Assembly (NCBI GenBank): GCA_041612005.1
Contig: JBFILW010000062.1
Location: forward strand, 1-13,426
From: JBFILW01 sp041612005
GTDB lineage: Bacteria > Gemmatimonadota > Gemmatimonadetes > Palauibacterales > Palauibacteraceae
Length of the DNA stretch: 13,426 nucleotides
Reading direction: 5' to 3'
Made by a program: the position numbers and the translations under genes. The notes beneath the pieces were generated by a model. The model saw only the letters and a program-made list of their open reading frames with translations. It was not told where the DNA came from and did not search any database. Positions 1 to 6,767 of this stretch are shown piece by piece; the first letter of the stretch is position 1, and every line of letters begins with the position of its first letter.

Positions 1-345
1 GACGACGAGGACGGTGATCAGCGCGATCGCGACGATGATCAGCCCGGTCGTCGACCGGGCGATGACCCGCAGGCGCCGGTAGTGGCTGGCTCGGAAGTTC
101 GACTCGTGCGACAGGCTGAACGAGATCATCGTCGCCATCAACGCGAGGATCGTGGCACCGGCGCCGATGTAGGTCGACGCGGCGAACGTGGCGGTCGGCT
201 TGATCCCCTCCACCAGCCGCCGCGCCTCGAACGCGCTCACCCGCCCGACCAGGGCGAACAGAACGACTCCGATGATCAGCGCCGCGTAAATCGGGACCAG
301 CGCGCCCGTGGCGGGTCCACGCGGCCGTTCCTTCGCTCCTTGCAT
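1..345 (-). CDS. Multi-pass membrane protein, unknown function (3' end outside window)
   Basis: An open frame reads from ATG at 345 to the left edge without a stop, giving 115 codons. The start is supported by a perfect AAGGAGG Shine-Dalgarno five bases upstream. The product begins with a basic, polar stretch (MQGAKERPRG) and has three hydrophobic segments at about residues 16-34, 56-78 and 99-115. The 80-98 loop is polar and arginine-rich (SHESNFRASHYRRLRV), which by the positive-inside rule would face the cytoplasm. No signature motif of a transporter or enzyme family is visible and I do not recognise the family. It lies 167 bp downstream of the 172-residue gene and probably has its own transcription or leader signals in that gap. 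That it is a gene is well supported by frame, RBS and hydrophobic pattern; its function is not known, and the missing C-terminal part would be needed to assign it. Confidence 0.75.
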   Translation of the reverse strand, partial: MQGAKERPRGPATGALVPIYAALIIGVVLFALVGRVSAFEARRLVEGIKPTATFAASTYIGAGATILALMATMISFSLSHESNFRASHYRRLRVIARSTTGLIIVAIALITVLVV

Positions 346-350
346 CGTCG

Positions 351-357
351 CCTCCTT
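351..357 (-). promoter_or_regulatory. Strong Shine-Dalgarno site of the truncated membrane-protein gene
   Basis: The minus strand reads AAGGAGG here, a full anti-16S complement, five bases before ATG at 343-345. It fixes the start of a gene that has no stop inside the window. Confidence 0.75.
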
Positions 358-425
358 CGGTCTCGAAACCCTGGTCGAACCTGGTGGAACGTTTCGGGGC
401 CAGCCGTGTCTCAACCTGCCGAAGA

Positions 426-485
426 CCCCGAGACCACGGCTCCTACCTTTGGATCCTATCCCCGCAGTCAGACCGTGGCTCGGGG
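426..485. repeat. Imperfect inverted repeat in the intergenic gap (13-bp arms, one bulged base)
   Basis: The only gene-free stretch over about 125 bp is 346-512. Within it, the arm at 426-439 (CCCCGAGACCACGG) is the reverse complement of the arm at 473-485 (CCGTGGCTCGGGG), apart from one bulged A. The loop is about 33 bases. On the minus strand the hairpin would begin 28 bases after the stop of the 172-residue gene, so it could act as a terminator or as a structured leader for the membrane-protein gene. The minus-strand side is followed by TCTTCGG rather than a run of T, so it is not a textbook intrinsic terminator. The rest of the gap holds a CGAAAC/GTTTCG inverted pair at 364-369 and 391-396, enclosing a 10-bp-spaced CCTGGT direct repeat. 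I saw no convincing sigma70 promoter. Confidence 0.5.
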
Positions 486-512
486 CTCTTCTTTGCCCCA
501 TCAAGGTCCGTT

Positions 513-1031
513 TCAGGAACCGGACATCTCCCGCTTCAGAAGTCGCTGCACGTCATCGGAGCTCAGCGGCTCCCAGTCCATCCCGATGTAGCCATGCACC
601 CGACGGGGTCCCACGAAGCCGAAGGCCGCCGGACGGCGTCCGTAAAAGTAGAGTCCGATCTCGGCAGAGGTGGCCGGAGTGAGCGACGAGCGTCTCATTT
701 GTACGCTGAGGTGGCGAAACGGCCGACCCGCGTGCACATCCTGGCGACTGTCGTGCTCGACGCAGTACACGAGGCTGGGCCCGAACGAGAGATCGCGGCT
801 GTGACCCGACTCGAGCTCATCGAGCGGCCGTTCCTCGACCAGTGGTTGCCAACGCTCCCGGGCCTCGGCGAACCGCCGCAGGTCTCGGGCAACGTGTCGC
901 AGCTCGATGGCGCCGGGAGACAGATCGACGACCTCCTGCGAAAGCAGTCTCGGCTGCCGGTCGAGCACATCGATCAGCCACCAGCTTTGCGGGTACTCTC
1001 GGTGGCCGATCCCTTCGAGTCTGTCGATCAT
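513..1031 (-). CDS. Hypothetical protein, 172 residues, translationally coupled to cupin gene
   Basis: The frame is open further upstream (to 1169), but the start chosen is ATG at 1031. It overlaps the TGA of the preceding cupin gene as ATGA, and the extended N-terminus would lie wholly inside the cupin gene and is arginine-rich shadow sequence. The product begins MIDRLEGIGHREYPQSWWLI and ends LLKREMSGS. It is mixed alpha/beta in character, without signal peptide, membrane segment or cysteine pair; a single Cys sits in a VYCVEHD stretch. A Tyr/Gly/Phe-rich segment (GLYFYGRRPAAFGFVG) lies near the C-terminus, followed by a short probable helix. I do not recognise the family. The four-base overlap implies coupled translation with the cupin, so the two products may act in one process. 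Existence is fairly well supported by the coupling; the function is unknown. Confidence 0.7.
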   Translation of the reverse strand: MIDRLEGIGHREYPQSWWLIDVLDRQPRLLSQEVVDLSPGAIELRHVARDLRRFAEARERWQPLVEERPLDELESGHSRDLSFGPSLVYCVEHDSRQDVHAGRPFRHLSVQMRRSSLTPATSAEIGLYFYGRRPAAFGFVGPRRVHGYIGMDWEPLSSDDVQRLLKREMSGS

Positions 1032-1375
1032 TCGCGGCCGTAGCGGTCTTGCAGACGAACGACGTCGTCGAGCTCCGGCGTGCTCACCTCGAGAATGACG
1101 CTGTCCTCCAGCGCTTCCATCCGGTGGATCGTGTCCGGCGGAATCTCGATCGCCTGTCCGGGCGACCACTCGAACTCCTCATCGCCCAGGGTGAAACGCA
1201 TGAGCCCGCTCTGCAGGTACAGCGTCTCGTGCTTGATCCGGTGCTTCTGGAGGGAGAGCAGGTGGCCGGCGGTGACTTCGAGGACTTTACCGGCGTAGCG
1301 GTCGCCGTGGGCGTACCATACCTCCCTACCCCACGGTTTGTCGACAATCTTCGGTTCGTATGTGCGTTCGTTCAT
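1028..1375 (-). CDS. Single-domain cupin, phosphomannose isomerase type II-like
   Basis: A 115-residue cupin matching the C-terminal isomerase domain of bifunctional mannose-1-phosphate guanylyltransferase/mannose-6-phosphate isomerase. Recognisable elements are KPWGREVW (13-20), the first cupin motif around QKHRIKHE with candidate metal ligands H45, H49 and E50, the second motif IPPDTIHR with H84, and the ending LDDVVRLQDRYGR. That ending closely resembles the E-DI-R--D-YGR tail of this isomerase class. No nucleotidyltransferase domain is present, so it is a stand-alone sugar-phosphate-type cupin; it may isomerise a hexose phosphate or simply bind a sugar. The start is ATG at 1375 with AGGA close upstream. 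It lies 65 bp after dnaE2, so it may be read from the mutasome transcript, although nothing suggests a role in DNA repair. It overlaps the next gene by four bases. The fold is confident; the exact substrate is inference. Confidence 0.88.
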   Translation of the reverse strand: MNERTYEPKIVDKPWGREVWYAHGDRYAGKVLEVTAGHLLSLQKHRIKHETLYLQSGLMRFTLGDEEFEWSPGQAIEIPPDTIHRMEALEDSVILEVSTPELDDVVRLQDRYGRE

Positions 1376-1440
1376 TTCCTGTCCAGTCGGATCGTTCGGG
1401 AATCAGGCCCGGGTCCACAATACCGACACGAGACGGTGTG

Positions 1441-4400
1441 TCAACGGAAATCGCGGCTGCGGAGCGCGCTTCCTGCCCGGGAGGCGAGAAGCGAGGCGTC
1501 GCTCACCATGACGTTGACCACCCCCTGATCGCTCTCGACCGTTCCGCTCAGCAATAACAGTGGAGCCCGTAGCAGGGTGTCTCTGAGCGACTGCTGAACG
1601 TCCGGCATCACGACGAAGTTCGCGAAGCCCGTCTCGTCTTCCAGAGTGACGAACATGACGCCCTTGGCGGTTCCCGGCCTCTGACGGCAAATCACGATCC
1701 CTCCGACCGACACTTCGTCCCCGTTTCCGCACTCCGCCAGCTCTCGTGCCGAAAGTACCCCGTTCGCCACCATTTCCTCCCTGAGGAACTCCATCGGATG
1801 GCAGTCCACCGACAGGCCCGTCGAGCGGTAATCGGCGGCCATGCGCTCGATGTCGGTCATCTCCGGCAGCGGGCCGCGACCTCTCGCCGCTGGCCGTGGT
1901 GCAAGCGGTCCGGCGTCCCCCCGAGCTTGGCGGAGCAGCTCCCAGAGGGCCTGACGACGACCCGGCCACAAAGTCTCGAACGCGCCCGCCTCCGCCAGGG
2001 TGCGAAGGTCTGACTGGCCCAGCCCACTCCTGCGTACTACGTCTTCCGCCGAGTCGAACGGCCCGGCCGCGAGTGCCGCCTGCAACCGCCCTTTCGCAGC
2101 CTTCCCGAGTCCCTTCACATACCGCAGCCCGATCCTCAAAGCGGGCACCGTGCCTTCTAACGTGCAGTCCCACTCGGAATGGGCGAGGTCGATCGGACGG
2201 ATTTCGACATCGTGGCGGCGGGCATCGTGGATCAGGGTGGCCGGTGAGTAGAACCCCATCGGCTGCGAGTTGAGGAGCGCACAATAGAATTCGGGCGCGT
2301 AGTAGCACTTGAGGTACGCCGATGCGTAGACGAGCAATGCGAAGCTGGCGGAATGACTCTCCGGAAACCCGTAGTTGGCGAAGGCCGTCAACTGCTTGAA
2401 GATCTTCTCCGCCACCTCGGGGCGGACTCCGTTCTCCCGCAGGCCGTGAGCGAGGTCGCGCCCCACCCCTTCCATCGCCTGGTGCGAGCGCTTGAATCCC
2501 ATTGCCCGCCGCAGGTTGTCCGCTTGGGCGGGGGTGAAGCCGGCCAGCGTCACCGCCACCTTCATCCCCTGCTCCTGGAACAGGGGCACCCCGAGGGTGC
2601 GCTCGAGCACCGGCTCGAGCCGTGGATCCAGGTAGGTCACCGGTTCCTCGCCCCGCCGCCGGCGAAGGTAGGGATGCACCATGTCCCCTTGGATCGGTCC
2701 GGGCCGGATCAACGCCACCTCGATCACCAGGTCGTAGAAGCAGCGAGGCTGCACCCGGGGGAGAGTGTTCATCTGGGCGCGTGATTCGATCTGGAACACG
2801 CCCACCGTGTCCGCAGCGCAGATCATATCGTAAACCATGGGATCGTCGGGCGGCAGGGCGGCCAAGTCGAGCTCCACGCCGCGCGTCCAGTGCACGTATG
2901 CGATCGCTTTGCCCAGCATGGTGAGCATACCGAGACCCAGCAGGTCGAATTTCACGAAGCCGGGTAGATCCAGGTCGTCTTTGTCCCACTGGATCACAGT
3001 TCGGTCCGCCATCGAGGCGGGTTCGATCGGCACCAGCTCACCGAGCGGCTGCTTGGAGAGAATGAAGCCGCCGACGTGGATCGAGCGATGGCGAGGCAGC
3101 TCGTTCAGTCCCCACACAGCCCGAATCAGGGCGCGCGTTCTAGGCTCATCCGGATCGAGGCCGACTCGCGCTGCGCCGCCGGCTGCCAGGCTGCGCGCCG
3201 CGTCCGCCGCTTCACCCCGGTCCACTTCCTCCGAAAGGCGGTCGGCGATCTCGACCGGAAATCCCAGCACCCGGGCCACATCACGCACCGCCATCCGACC
3301 CCGGTAGGTAATCGACTCGCATACCATGGCGGCATGTACGCGGCCGTACTTCTCGTACACGTACTGCAGCACCTCTTCCCGATCGTTGTGCGCGATGTCG
3401 AGATCGATGTCGGGAGGCTCGTTGCGGCCTTCTGACAGGAAGCGCTCGAACAGGAGCTTGAGACCGATCGGGTCGACCGCCGTGATCTTCAGGCAGTAGC
3501 AGACGGCCGAGTTGGCGGCCGACCCCCTCCCCTGCACCAGGATTCCGCGCCGGGTCGCGAAGCGCACCACATCCCACATGATGAGGAAGTAGTCGGCCAG
3601 CTCGAGACGGGCGATGATGCCCAGCTCATGCTCGATCTGCCGGCGGTGATCCGAACCGAAGCGATCCGCGTAGCGCTCGTGCGCTCCGTGCTCGACCAGC
3701 GCGCGCAGGAACTCGTCGGAGCTCCGCCCTCCCGGGACTTGGAACGCGGGCAGCCGTGGCTTCAGCTCGGTCATCCGGAATTCGCAGCGATCGGCTATGT
3801 CCACGGTTCTGCGCAGTGCGGTGCAGCCTTCGCACCCGCATGGGTCGGACCGTTCGGAGTCGGGTGCGTGAGCACACCAGCGCGTGACCATCTGGCGCGC
3901 GGACTTCAGATACCACTCGCCGTTGGGAAGGAGCAGCTCACCTGCTTTGTCCAGCGTCATGTCATGTCGAATGCATGTGAGCACATCGTATACAATCCGA
4001 TCGGCGGGGCGCGCGTAACGGGGCGCGTTGACCGGAACCCAGGGGACGGCCTCTAGCTCCGCCAGCTCAATCCAGGCGGCGCAGCGACGAGAGTCCTCCG
4101 GTAGGCCGTGGTGCTCGAGGGCCAGAAAAAAGCGGTCCTCGAACAGCTCGCGGAGGAGTCGGATCACTCGCGTCCGAAAGCGCTCTTGAAGTGCCAGGAA
4201 AGCCGGCTCTTTGATACTCGATCCTTCGTCCGTGCGCAGGAGACAGATCAGTCCCTCGGTTCGGGGTGCGACGCTGCGCTGGCGCAGAGTCGGACGGCCA
4301 CGCTGGTTCGACATGCGACCGTCCGTGATGAGCGCGGCGAGGTGATGGTAGCCCTCCCGGTTCATGCAGAGGAGGACGATCCGGCGGGGGGTGTCGGGGA

Positions 4401-4641
4401 GTACTTCCACTCGCAGTTCGGCGCCGATGATCGGTCTTACTTCGCATCGTTCACAGGCCCGAGTGAAGCGAACGGCTCCACCGAGGTCAAAATAGTCCGC
4501 TAGCGCCACCGCCGGCATCCCGACTTCGAATGCCCGCTCCGCGATCGCCTCCGGCGTTGAAGCCGCATCGAGCAGCGAGAAGCTGGAGCGACTGGCCAGT
4601 TCCACGAACCCCCGTTTCAATCCCACCAGCCGTGCAGCCAC
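1441..4641 (-). CDS. dnaE2: Error-prone DNA polymerase III alpha subunit DnaE2 (ImuC)
   Basis: A 1066-residue C-family polymerase of normal DnaE2 length, the catalytic member of the ImuA-ImuB-DnaE2 translesion mutasome. The N-terminal PHP domain (about 12-95) is degenerate: the usual ELHxHS is ELASRS, so both histidines are lost. The polymerase core is intact, with PDIDLDI supplying D411 and D413 and KFDLLGLGMLT supplying D566. The helix-hairpin-helix segment contains GFPESHSASFALL (about 758-770). An OB-fold lies at about 975-1050, and the C-terminus SRDFR is typical of DnaE2. Unusual is a cysteine group at C256, C268, C270, C273 and C286. The start taken is GTG at 4641, overlapping the imuB end by 25 bases. 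GTG at 4626 and TTG at 4620 (a TTGA overlap) are in-frame alternatives, and none has a clear RBS. Identity is near certain; the start is not. Confidence 0.96.
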   Translation of the reverse strand: MAARLVGLKRGFVELASRSSFSLLDAASTPEAIAERAFEVGMPAVALADYFDLGGAVRFTRACERCEVRPIIGAELRVEVLPDTPRRIVLLCMNREGYHHLAALITDGRMSNQRGRPTLRQRSVAPRTEGLICLLRTDEGSSIKEPAFLALQERFRTRVIRLLRELFEDRFFLALEHHGLPEDSRRCAAWIELAELEAVPWVPVNAPRYARPADRIVYDVLTCIRHDMTLDKAGELLLPNGEWYLKSARQMVTRWCAHAPDSERSDPCGCEGCTALRRTVDIADRCEFRMTELKPRLPAFQVPGGRSSDEFLRALVEHGAHERYADRFGSDHRRQIEHELGIIARLELADYFLIMWDVVRFATRRGILVQGRGSAANSAVCYCLKITAVDPIGLKLLFERFLSEGRNEPPDIDLDIAHNDREEVLQYVYEKYGRVHAAMVCESITYRGRMAVRDVARVLGFPVEIADRLSEEVDRGEAADAARSLAAGGAARVGLDPDEPRTRALIRAVWGLNELPRHRSIHVGGFILSKQPLGELVPIEPASMADRTVIQWDKDDLDLPGFVKFDLLGLGMLTMLGKAIAYVHWTRGVELDLAALPPDDPMVYDMICAADTVGVFQIESRAQMNTLPRVQPRCFYDLVIEVALIRPGPIQGDMVHPYLRRRRGEEPVTYLDPRLEPVLERTLGVPLFQEQGMKVAVTLAGFTPAQADNLRRAMGFKRSHQAMEGVGRDLAHGLRENGVRPEVAEKIFKQLTAFANYGFPESHSASFALLVYASAYLKCYYAPEFYCALLNSQPMGFYSPATLIHDARRHDVEIRPIDLAHSEWDCTLEGTVPALRIGLRYVKGLGKAAKGRLQAALAAGPFDSAEDVVRRSGLGQSDLRTLAEAGAFETLWPGRRQALWELLRQARGDAGPLAPRPAARGRGPLPEMTDIERMAADYRSTGLSVDCHPMEFLREEMVANGVLSARELAECGNGDEVSVGGIVICRQRPGTAKGVMFVTLEDETGFANFVVMPDVQQSLRDTLLRAPLLLLSGTVESDQGVVNVMVSDASLLASRAGSALRSRDFR

Positions 4642-5954
4642 CAGCGCAGCGTTCCGCTCGGCCGGTACTCACGAAACAACCACAGCAGCTCTCCTTCCGA
4701 CGTGCAGGCGCGATAGTACTCGCGCCGGTACGGGTCCTTCCACCAGTCACCGGACAGTCGTTCCGGTCCTTCGGCGGCGATCAGCGGCTGAGAGCCAAGC
4801 GGCCCCCGGTACTCCGTGAGTTGGCCCTCGGCCATCGTCACCTCCACCGCGACCGGGTCCCGAAGCAGTCGAAGCGCGCTGGCCGGTTCGTCACGCGAGA
4901 GTGAATCCACCCCTTCGGGCGACAGATCCGGAAGTTCCGTTGCCCGTTGCCAGGCGTTCCGACTCTCCGGGCGGTGATTCGCACGTTCGACAGGTGTGAT
5001 CACGCTCTCCGGACCCAGGCGGGCCCGCAGGCGTGAGAGCGCCGCGGCCGCGGCCAGAGGATCGCGCCATTCGCCGGCGAACAGGTCGCCCTGGCGACTT
5101 TCGGCCGGAGCGGTCTGTTCCGCCCGGACTCTGAACTCGACCACGGGCGCCGATAATCGACCCGTTTCGCCGGTCGCCCGCTCAAGCACGGCGCGGCAGA
5201 GGTCGAACAGCAGCTCCTCCCGCCGTGTCGGACGGGCGGGCACCACGTCTGCTCGACGACGACCTCCGGTCTCCAGCCTGAACAGGAGGAGAACGCGGGA
5301 CGCGCAGCGGCCGTCCGAAGCCAGGTCTTCACACACCCGGTGCAAGAGATGGCGGAGCGCGAACAGGAGCTGTTCCAGTTGATCGACGTGCCCTTGCAGC
5401 TCCAGCGAGGCCTCGGGCGGCTCCCCCACTATGATCGGCTGGAACACTCGATCATCCTCGCCAACCGCGAGCCGGTGCGCCCGCACGCCCCCAGGTCCGA
5501 AGCGGGCCTCCAGCTCGGCCCTCTCACGGATGGCGACTTGCCCCAGGCGCCGGAGTCCCAACGCCCGCAAGGTGTCCTTGAGGTCTTCAGGAACCGGCAG
5601 AAACGTCAGCGGGAGCGGAGCGAGGAACTCGCGCGTCCGCCCCGGCGGTACGATCAGGGTGCCGGGTGGCGTCGCCTCATGGGCCAATCCGGCCGCCGCA
5701 TCCGAGGCGACCGCTACGTCGGCAATTCCGATCCGCACCACTGAAAAACCGGCATCGCCGAGCGCGGCGTGCAGCGTTCGAGCCAACGCGACCTCTCCTC
5801 CCAGACGCTCCCACCCTCGGGCGTCGACCCGAAACAGATCCCTGCCCGCCTGGGACACACGGGGAGAGCCGGTCAGGAGCGCTTCGGTCAGTCGAGGCAG
5901 GTGCGACTCGTCTACTTCCGGACCGGCGACCCGGATCGATGCGATTCGATCCAT
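4617..5954 (-). CDS. imuB: ImuB, non-catalytic Y-family polymerase homologue (short N-terminus)
   Basis: A 445-residue ImuB, the scaffold that links ImuA, DnaE2 and the sliding clamp. Family features are SPRVSQAGRDLFRVDARGWERLGG (about 30-53, shown here only as a landmark), a helix-hairpin-helix region at about 122-165, and a little-finger-like region at about 180-280. QGDLF (288-292) fits the beta-clamp-binding consensus. The ImuB C-terminal block (AEGPERL, WW, YYR, LWLFREY, WWLHG) is present at 394-443. The Y-family catalytic acidic residues are absent, as expected. Unusually, it begins just before the SPR landmark, so roughly 70 N-terminal residues of the usual palm are missing. The start cannot be extended, because the imuA stop lies in the same frame two codons upstream (TGA-TCG-ATG). 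It overlaps dnaE2 by 25 bases. The assignment is strong from the C-terminus and neighbours. Confidence 0.88.
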   Translation of the reverse strand: MDRIASIRVAGPEVDESHLPRLTEALLTGSPRVSQAGRDLFRVDARGWERLGGEVALARTLHAALGDAGFSVVRIGIADVAVASDAAAGLAHEATPPGTLIVPPGRTREFLAPLPLTFLPVPEDLKDTLRALGLRRLGQVAIRERAELEARFGPGGVRAHRLAVGEDDRVFQPIIVGEPPEASLELQGHVDQLEQLLFALRHLLHRVCEDLASDGRCASRVLLLFRLETGGRRRADVVPARPTRREELLFDLCRAVLERATGETGRLSAPVVEFRVRAEQTAPAESRQGDLFAGEWRDPLAAAAALSRLRARLGPESVITPVERANHRPESRNAWQRATELPDLSPEGVDSLSRDEPASALRLLRDPVAVEVTMAEGQLTEYRGPLGSQPLIAAEGPERLSGDWWKDPYRREYYRACTSEGELLWLFREYRPSGTLRWWLHGWWD

Positions 5955-5957
5955 CGA

Positions 5958-6677
5958 TCATTCCGGCCCCTTGCGGTCGCGCGAAGGTCGAACTTCGCGA
6001 CGAGGCGGCGGCAGCGGACACAGCACGGGCACTTCGATCATGCCATGTTTCTCTACCCCCACCCAAAGCGGCCGCACGGGTGGCAGGAGATGGCCGAACA
6101 ACGGGCCTCCGACCGGTTCGATCCGGCCAGGGCGAAAGCGCAGCCGGAGAGCCGCGATCGGCATCTCGTCCATGACGACGAACACCGACTCCGCTTCCTC
6201 CGCCAGGCGTTGCAGACGTACGGCTACGCTGCGCCGTAGCCCGGGGGTGCTGCTCGATGCAGACCCGGTACCCGTTCCCCCCGGATCCAACACAACCGCT
6301 CCGAACGCGCCGCTTCGCAACAGCAGGTCCGCACTCCAGGCCGCCTCACCCGTATCGCCCGGCCGTACGACCCAGAAGCCTCGTTCGGCGAGCTCGACCC
6401 AGTCGGGAGCGAAAAGAGTCCAACCGCCATCGACATATGCCACCGGCTCTCCCATCACGGCCAGGCGGCTGAGGACTGTCCGGAGAAGCGCGGTCTTTCC
6501 GCATGAGCGTGGCCCGATCCATTCCGTGGCGCGCCCACGTGGCAACCCTCCCTGGGGAAGCAATGCGTCGAGGCGCTCGAAACCCGTCGGCAGCGTTCGA
6601 ACGTGGGCTCGTGGTTGTACCACGATCGTATCGATCGCCTCCTCCAGCTGCTGCACCGTCGCCGTCCGGACCGCCAC
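5958..6677 (-). CDS. imuA: ImuA, RecA-like mutasome protein
   Basis: A 239-residue RecA/SulA-like ATPase-fold protein, the first gene of the mutasome operon. A P-loop GPRSCGKT lies at 55-62, preceded by the family-typical LPTGFERLDALLPQGGLPRG (29-48), which resembles the start of RecA-fold domains. A Walker B-like GAVVLD is at 126-131. After LRLRFRPGR the C-terminus is basic and proline-rich (PPPRREVRPSRDRK), a possible contact tail. In characterised mutasomes ImuA/ImuA' supports DnaE2-dependent induced mutagenesis through ImuB; that role is from family knowledge. The start is GTG at 6677, with GGGAG nine bases upstream. It follows the only AT-rich promoter-like region in the window. The stop TGA is separated from the imuB ATG by a single sense codon in the same frame. 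Assignment from Walker A plus operon order is strong; ATP hydrolysis is not shown. Confidence 0.87.
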   Translation of the reverse strand: MAVRTATVQQLEEAIDTIVVQPRAHVRTLPTGFERLDALLPQGGLPRGRATEWIGPRSCGKTALLRTVLSRLAVMGEPVAYVDGGWTLFAPDWVELAERGFWVVRPGDTGEAAWSADLLLRSGAFGAVVLDPGGTGTGSASSSTPGLRRSVAVRLQRLAEEAESVFVVMDEMPIAALRLRFRPGRIEPVGGPLFGHLLPPVRPLWVGVEKHGMIEVPVLCPLPPPRREVRPSRDRKGPE

Positions 6678-6686
6678 CTGAATTTT

Positions 6687-6691
6687 CTCCC
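6687..6691 (-). promoter_or_regulatory. Shine-Dalgarno site supporting the GTG start of imuA
   Basis: The minus strand reads GGGAG followed by AAAATTCAG and then GTG at 6675-6677. An ATG further upstream (around 6726) is in another frame, so this site favours the GTG start. Confidence 0.6.
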
Positions 6692-6697
6692 GTAAAC

Positions 6698-6724
6698 CGA
6701 ATAAAAACCGAAGATAAAACGAAC
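6698..6724. promoter_or_regulatory. Candidate SOS-type operator: three CGAA direct repeats at 11-bp spacing
   Basis: CGAA occurs at 6698-6701, 6709-6712 and 6720-6723, each followed by an A-rich spacer of seven bases, and the last continues to GAAC. On the coding strand of imuA this reads TTCG-N7-TTCG-N7-TTCG. Known alphaproteobacterial LexA boxes have GTTC-N7-GTTC, the same spacing and nearly the same half-site. The repeat block overlaps the proposed -10 and lies just downstream of it, where a repressor would block transcription. The arrangement is seen directly; LexA as the ligand is inference. Confidence 0.5.
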
Positions 6725-6750
6725 ATACTACTCCCGTTAGAGGCCAGCAA
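6722..6750 (-). promoter_or_regulatory. Candidate promoter of the imuA-imuB-dnaE2 operon
   Basis: On the minus strand TTGCTG (6745-6750) and TATGTT (6722-6727) are separated by exactly 17 bases; each matches four of six sigma70 consensus positions. It lies in the 90-bp gap between the barrel-protein stop and imuA. This stretch is clearly more AT-rich than its surroundings. The -10 overlaps the first CGAAC repeat of the operator candidate. Confidence 0.42.
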
Positions 6751-6767
6751 GAGATGTCAGAAACGGC

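Noticed and set aside
377..390. Two GAAC half-sites 10 bp apart upstream of the membrane-protein gene, as a LexA box
   Set aside because: Spacing is N6 rather than N7 or the inverted GAAC-N4-GTTC, and only two copies occur next to other CCTGGT repetition; likely chance.
1376..1440. Promoter or terminator between dnaE2 and the cupin
   Set aside because: No good hairpin with T-run and no spaced -35/-10 pair could be found in these 65 bp.
1403..2989. 528-codon minus-strand open frame in another frame of dnaE2
   Set aside because: It runs inside the dnaE2 polymerase and OB-fold region, whose frame has family motifs to the last codon; the alternative is Arg/Gly-rich shadow.
5431..6681. 416-codon plus-strand open frame opposite imuA and imuB
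   Set aside because: It spans two recognised genes on the other strand and has an Arg/Ser/Thr-rich translation without any motif.
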